Position numbers and translations under genes: made by a program. Of a stretch of DNA of 64,000 nucleotides, positions 59,981-64,000 are shown in pieces (position 1 is the first letter of the stretch; every line of letters starts with the position of its first letter). The notes beneath the pieces are model-generated. The model did no database searches. It saw only the letters and a list, made by a program, of their open reading frames with translations, and was not told where the DNA came from. Location of the stretch: the NCBI GenBank assembly GCA_022495005.1, contig JAGYXB010000653.1:1426001-1490000 (forward strand). The letters are read 5' to 3'. The stretch is from Rhyacophila brunnea. Its lineage: Eukaryota > Arthropoda > Insecta > Trichoptera > Rhyacophilidae.

Positions 59981-60850
59981 GTGTTGTTTTTCCAATACTC
60001 GATGCATGGCAGAGTTCTGTCACGAATATCATCTGTAAGGGATCTAGGCATTACGTTTGAGAGTAAACTGACATTTATTAGCCATATAGTTACCATTTGT
60101 AACAAAGCGCTTAAAATGTTGGGCTTCATCATGCGTACTTCCCGGGTTTTTTCAGATGTTACGGTATTAAAACTTTTATTTAATTCTTTAGTTCGAAGCA
60201 GACTTGAGAGTGGGTCTATTGTTTGGGTACCGCATCAGTTGAAGTATAGCCTTATGGTGGAGAGGGTACAGAAGAAATTCTTGAGACTCCTTTACTTGAG
60301 GTTGTATGGATACTATCCGTGGCTTTATCCAACTGACTTTCTCTTAGGCACGCTTAGATACTGCAGTCTGCAATTTAGAAGAAATCTTTATTTAGCTACG
60401 TATTTTTTCGACTTATACGAGGTACTCGTATAAATGAGAACTCTGCCATTCTAGGCAGTGTTGACCTGTGTGTCCCTGATAACTATCTTAGAAATAGAAA
60501 CCGTCAGTTGTTTATTCTCGCAAGGTGCAGAACCAACCTGCCACTGGTAATGCCAATTGGGAGGGCGATAACTATGTTCAACGAAATTGCTTCGGGTGTT
60601 GATATATTCCACCTACGTGAGCATGAGTTTAGGTAGACGTTGTTTTATAAATTCTTAAAATAGGGTCTGCTTAACTCATCCGGTGTACTTCCTTGTACCT
60701 ATCTAATTTATCTGCTCATCTATCCCTTTTTTAATGTAATACTGTTATATTTATATATCTTTGTTTCTAAATGTCATGTTGTGAACGTCTTAAACTTATA
60801 ATTTGTAATGTCCAAAATATGTTAAAAAAATAAATAAATTGAAATAAAAT
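59981..60850 (+). pseudogene. LINE reverse-transcriptase C-terminus and 3' UTR
   Basis: The longest frame in the window (150 codons, 59981-60433) encodes the region after the catalytic core of a Jockey/CR1-like reverse transcriptase: SVRDLGITFESKLTFISHI, then LLFNSLVRSRLESGSIVW and MVERVQKKFLRLL. The polyprotein then continues one frame over (from about 60423, NENSAILGSVDLCVPDNYL) to TAG at 60634-60636, so there is a single-base lesion near 60415. The 3' UTR ends with aaataaataaattgaaataa. The catalytic YADD region and everything upstream are missing. Two other 3' copies lie at 49.9 and 21.7 kb. Confidence 0.9.
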
Positions 60851-61839
60851 CATTACAACTGCCAATCGTGGCAATATTATATGCATTTAAATTGTACAAA
60901 CCTTTTAAATTACTATCAGTGAGAATAATGAAAAATAACGCCAAACTAAAATAACTGAAATATTTGGGAAACATTATAAATTTTTAGATAAATATCTTTC
61001 GTTTGAAATACAAGCTAGTGTTTATACCAAACTCGTAATATTGTAATTGTTATGAGAAATGTGATATATGTATCTATTAAATAAAGCTTTCAACACCCAC
61101 ATAACTTACCTTGATTTTCTATTTACTAATATAGATTACCCCATGTTAACCAAATAATTGTAACCACTTCACACGCCAGTTATTGAACTTGTTCATACTG
61201 GGAGAAATTCTGCGGGATCATGGTATCTCTATTGTATTAATATCACACGAGAAATAATAGTAAAATAATTAAATTATCGTGATATATGTTGTACAACTTC
61301 TTTAATAATAAACAACGATACAGTCAATTTATTTATAATCCTAATACAATTCACAAAATCAATTCAACTTAATGAAAAAGTGAACTATTTAATATACCTA
61401 GTAAAAATGACTTTAACTTCATGGGAATTGGTGTCAAAATATGTTATTTATTTAATGTTTTTCTTCTCTAATATTTAAATGAAGAAAAATGTATAAGTGT
61501 ATTTAAAAAGGATGAGTTTAGATAATATGTGGAATATTTTTGTTGTTCTTTTTTCTATAACCCGTATGGCGTAGTAGTTACATAGTAGGTATTCCGTTTT
61601 ATTTTATTGTCATATTTCCACATTAAAATGGCAATGTGTCGAAAGAATTTGAATAGAGGCTTTTAAACTATTTCTTCAATTTTACCTAATTAATGCCGCC
61701 AATAATGGAACCAAAAGTACGCTCCTAGTTTCAGCAGAATTATTTCAAGCAATAATAATATAAAACCGTTATTGTAGAAACACAATTGAAATTAACAATG
61801 TTAATAATGACAATTTTTTTTTATATATAAATAACTATG
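60851..61839. other. A+T-rich noncoding DNA
   Basis: No feature is recognised here. Confidence 0.55.
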
Positions 61840-62250
61840 CCGTTGCCTTTTCGTACAAGGTGGTTGGGAGGGTAAGTTGCATTGATGTGTAATTAATTAT
61901 GTTCCTCCATTTATATACTTAATTTTCTTTATCGCCGGAATTAAATAGTTTGTGTAGTGTTCTTGTGTTATTTTATTATTTAGTATTTCATAAGGTTTTT
62001 TGAGATCAATTTCATGGTTATGCTGTCTACATAGAGTCCTGAGAATCCATCGCTCTTTTTATAGTATAGGGCAGTCATTGATGACATGCCACATAGTTTG
62101 AGATATGTAGCCGTCACATGGAAAACAGTCATCGTCCCTTAATATAAATCTTTTTCGATAGGCTCGCACTGCTCCGTCGCCTGTTAGTATCTGTGTGAGT
62201 TCGTGTGATATTTTTATGCTCCAGGCAAGAGTGATAGCATATTAGAATAC
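61840..62250 (-). pseudogene. LINE C-terminal RNase H/zinc-knuckle relic
   Basis: On the minus strand, in one frame with a single stop, the pieces ELTQILTGDGAVRAYRKRF, DDDCFPCDGYISQTMWHVIN and DCPIL appear, then ERWILRTLCRQHN after the stop. This is the C-terminal pattern of R1/I/Jockey-like LINE polyproteins: LTGHG...Y, C..C, H, C. The tail continues open for about 60 more codons (HYTNYLIPAIKKIKYINGGT). It is a different family from the copies at 17.4 and 60 kb. Confidence 0.75.
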
Positions 62251-62504
62251 ATTTCTGGCAACCATATTAGAAGATATTATGTGTATATATTATATTGTAT
62301 TCTGCATCCTGCCACCATACAAGGAGAATATTTTATAAATAAATATATAATTTTTAACAGCATTCCGTCATCCAGCATGATGATGTAAACGAAATATAAT
62401 TTGTTTTGACATCCACTTTTAGATACAATGTAATATTATTATAGTCCATTATATGTACCGCATGTTACCAAAGAAAAGACGGAAATCAATGGTACGTAAA
62501 ATGT

Positions 62505-62582
62505 TAGTCAACTTGGACTTGAACTATAAACCATTTGATCGCTAGGCGGTTACTTTAACGATCTGCACAGCTGCGCGCCATC
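62505..62582 (-). repeat. tRNA-like fragment
   Basis: On the minus strand gcagctgtgcagatcgttaa and a B-box-like agttcaagtcc lie in tRNA-like order. Cloverleaf pairing is poor and no SINE body follows, so it is probably an old tRNA-derived relic. Confidence 0.3.
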
Positions 62583-64000
62583 ATGTATAAGTGAAAAAGT
62601 TTTATTATCACGATTAAATTTAATAGTAACAACATTATGTTATGTATAGAAAAGTAAACAACTGGGTACCAAGAGCAAATTTAATTAGTTAAGGGCCCTA
62701 GACGCATCATTGATAGGGCCCTCCAATTTATTATATTAAACAACATGCGACTACCTACCTTAACAAAGAAAAGGAAATGAATTACCGGCATTTCTTATTT
62801 ATCATCAATTTCTTAAAATTAGGTGTTTATATAGTGTCTAATATTTTTAAAATATTATTAAATACTTATAAAACTTTCTCTTCTCCAATTACACAGTTAC
62901 TCTCGATTCAAATTGGGATGGCATATAGCTGGAATATACATGCTGTTCTACTTTGACATTTCTTTTGCGAAGTGGCCAAACGAATTGAGAATTTTAAAAA
63001 CGTCGGTGGCATTTGAGTTTTAACGGTTTTTTTGGATTTGTAGTATTTTTTTTAAACTGTGTTCTTATAATGACATTAATTACAAAAATAAGTTATTTAG
63101 GGACTGTATCGAGAATTCGTAGTTGAACTAGATAATTTATTGATTAATTTACATATCAGTAGATAATTTTCAAAAGTGTTTTTTTTTTTGCTAAATCGCT
63201 GTTGAAAGTACCTACTTGATATTATGAATTGTTTTTAAACTTGCCAATTAAACATCAAGTGATTTAAAAACCTACTAAATATGCGATTTATTTTCGTTAG
63301 TGAGCAAAATTAGCCAAAAAATCGTCAAATTCATTTTAACCAATTAGGTACATAATTACAAATACAGACGCCATATTGCTAAATAATATGCATTGTGCAA
63401 GTGATCATAGGGACTACGTGTATATTTTGTTGGTCAGTAAAAAAAATTGTTTCACTCTTTTTACATGTTGTCAAAAAGAGGTTTTGACTAAATTTAAAAA
63501 CTACTTCCTGATATGTCAAAAGATACAAACAGCATGTCCAATTAGTTTTCACTACAATTGAATATAATTTTCTGGTTCATTGCACATCATAAAAATGAAT
63601 GTTTATTAAAACTGTAAAAAGAATATACTTACCTAATAATTTAACTGCAATATGAATGAATCGCCATTTTCTACTACAATGATTAACTCATTGCGTTCAT
63701 TACTTGTGATAATATTGATCATATAATATTATAACAAAGCATTTACCATGGCTTTTAACCACTGTGAAGGATTTCGTTTTTTTTTTTTACTAAACACATT
63801 TTTTTTTGAATTTGCGGGGCCTTGCTTTATCGCGCACTCAAGAACGGTAAATACGCCTCTGCTGGCTACTCTTACTTAATATTACAATCCCACATAATAA
63901 TTGTGCAAGGTACAAGCACAATTAAATTTTACCACTATATTTTCACACTAGGTCATGAAGGCAAGTATGAGTACGTTCACTGAATAATGAATCCATTACC
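62583..64000. other. A+T-rich DNA
   Basis: No gene is recognised; the frame at 63376-63561 has no coding signature. agggccct occurs twice (about 62693 and 62715) and may be a relic of a hAT-type element with ggccct motifs. A G+C-richer patch at 63805-63870 is unexplained. Confidence 0.45.

Noticed and set aside
1..64000. CRISPR arrays, bacterial operons, ribosomal RNA or viral genes
   Set aside because: No spaced direct-repeat arrays, no packed reading frames, no rRNA-like conserved blocks and no recognisable viral proteins were seen.

Overview
This is a eukaryotic nuclear window, most likely from an insect and probably an aphid or other hemipteran. It is extremely A+T-rich (by eye about 70% or more), has no long open reading frames and no operon-like packing, and is full of short non-autonomous transposons, retrotransposon tails and tRNA-derived SINEs. 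Short motifs of the kind taggtacctat recur, which fits aphid DNA; the species assignment is inference.

Gene content is sparse. On the + strand there is a convincing small terminal coding exon at 17138-17220 (polypyrimidine tract and acceptor, 26 codons with G/C-rich third positions, stop, nearby AATAAA). A phase-compatible candidate exon lies upstream at 11108-11167. Together they suggest the 3' end of an unidentified + strand gene. At about 25440-25945 there is a G+C-rich island with an initiator (TCAGT) and a GGTCG element at exactly the DPE distance, followed by candidate splice donors; this looks like the TATA-less promoter and first exon of a second + strand gene whose remaining exons I cannot identify with confidence. 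An intact but unrecognised 103-codon frame lies at 6489-6800.

Most of the readable content is mobile DNA. (1) A tRNA-derived SINE family of about 240 bp: five clear copies and two decayed ones, one with a perfect 10-bp target-site duplication. (2) LINE remnants: an RNase H/zinc-knuckle tail at 17.4-17.96 kb, a reverse-transcriptase C-terminus at 60.0-60.85 kb with two further 3' copies (49.9-50.28 and 21.7-21.9 kb), two related endonuclease-RT tails (15.7 and 35.8-36.1 kb), a decayed one at 40.7-41.24 kb and one on the minus strand at 61.84-62.25 kb. (3) DNA transposon derivatives: two hAT-type MITEs with perfect 8-bp duplications (7263-7910, 36135-36904), a probable decayed relative (47.5-48.0 kb), a 184-bp fold-back element with an 8-bp duplication (9072-9255), several longer inverted-repeat elements, and an internally deleted mariner transposase pseudogene (45465-45822). 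(4) A dispersed family of about 0.5 kb in four places (15.8, 16.2, 53.3-53.8, 58.2-58.7 kb).

The most unusual structures are elements in which a tRNA-like Pol III module lies inside inverted repeats (43751-44056; weaker at 18966-19474), a fold-back element whose two arms carry hammerhead-like motifs as in Penelope-like elements (48393-48703, with a related motif at 1591-1640), a local duplication of about 0.7 kb that includes a SINE (20.5-21.2 and 21.9-22.8 kb), and a MITE lying between a branchpoint-like sequence and the acceptor of the candidate exon at 11.1 kb. Stretches between these features are A+T-rich intergenic or intronic DNA in which I see nothing definite.
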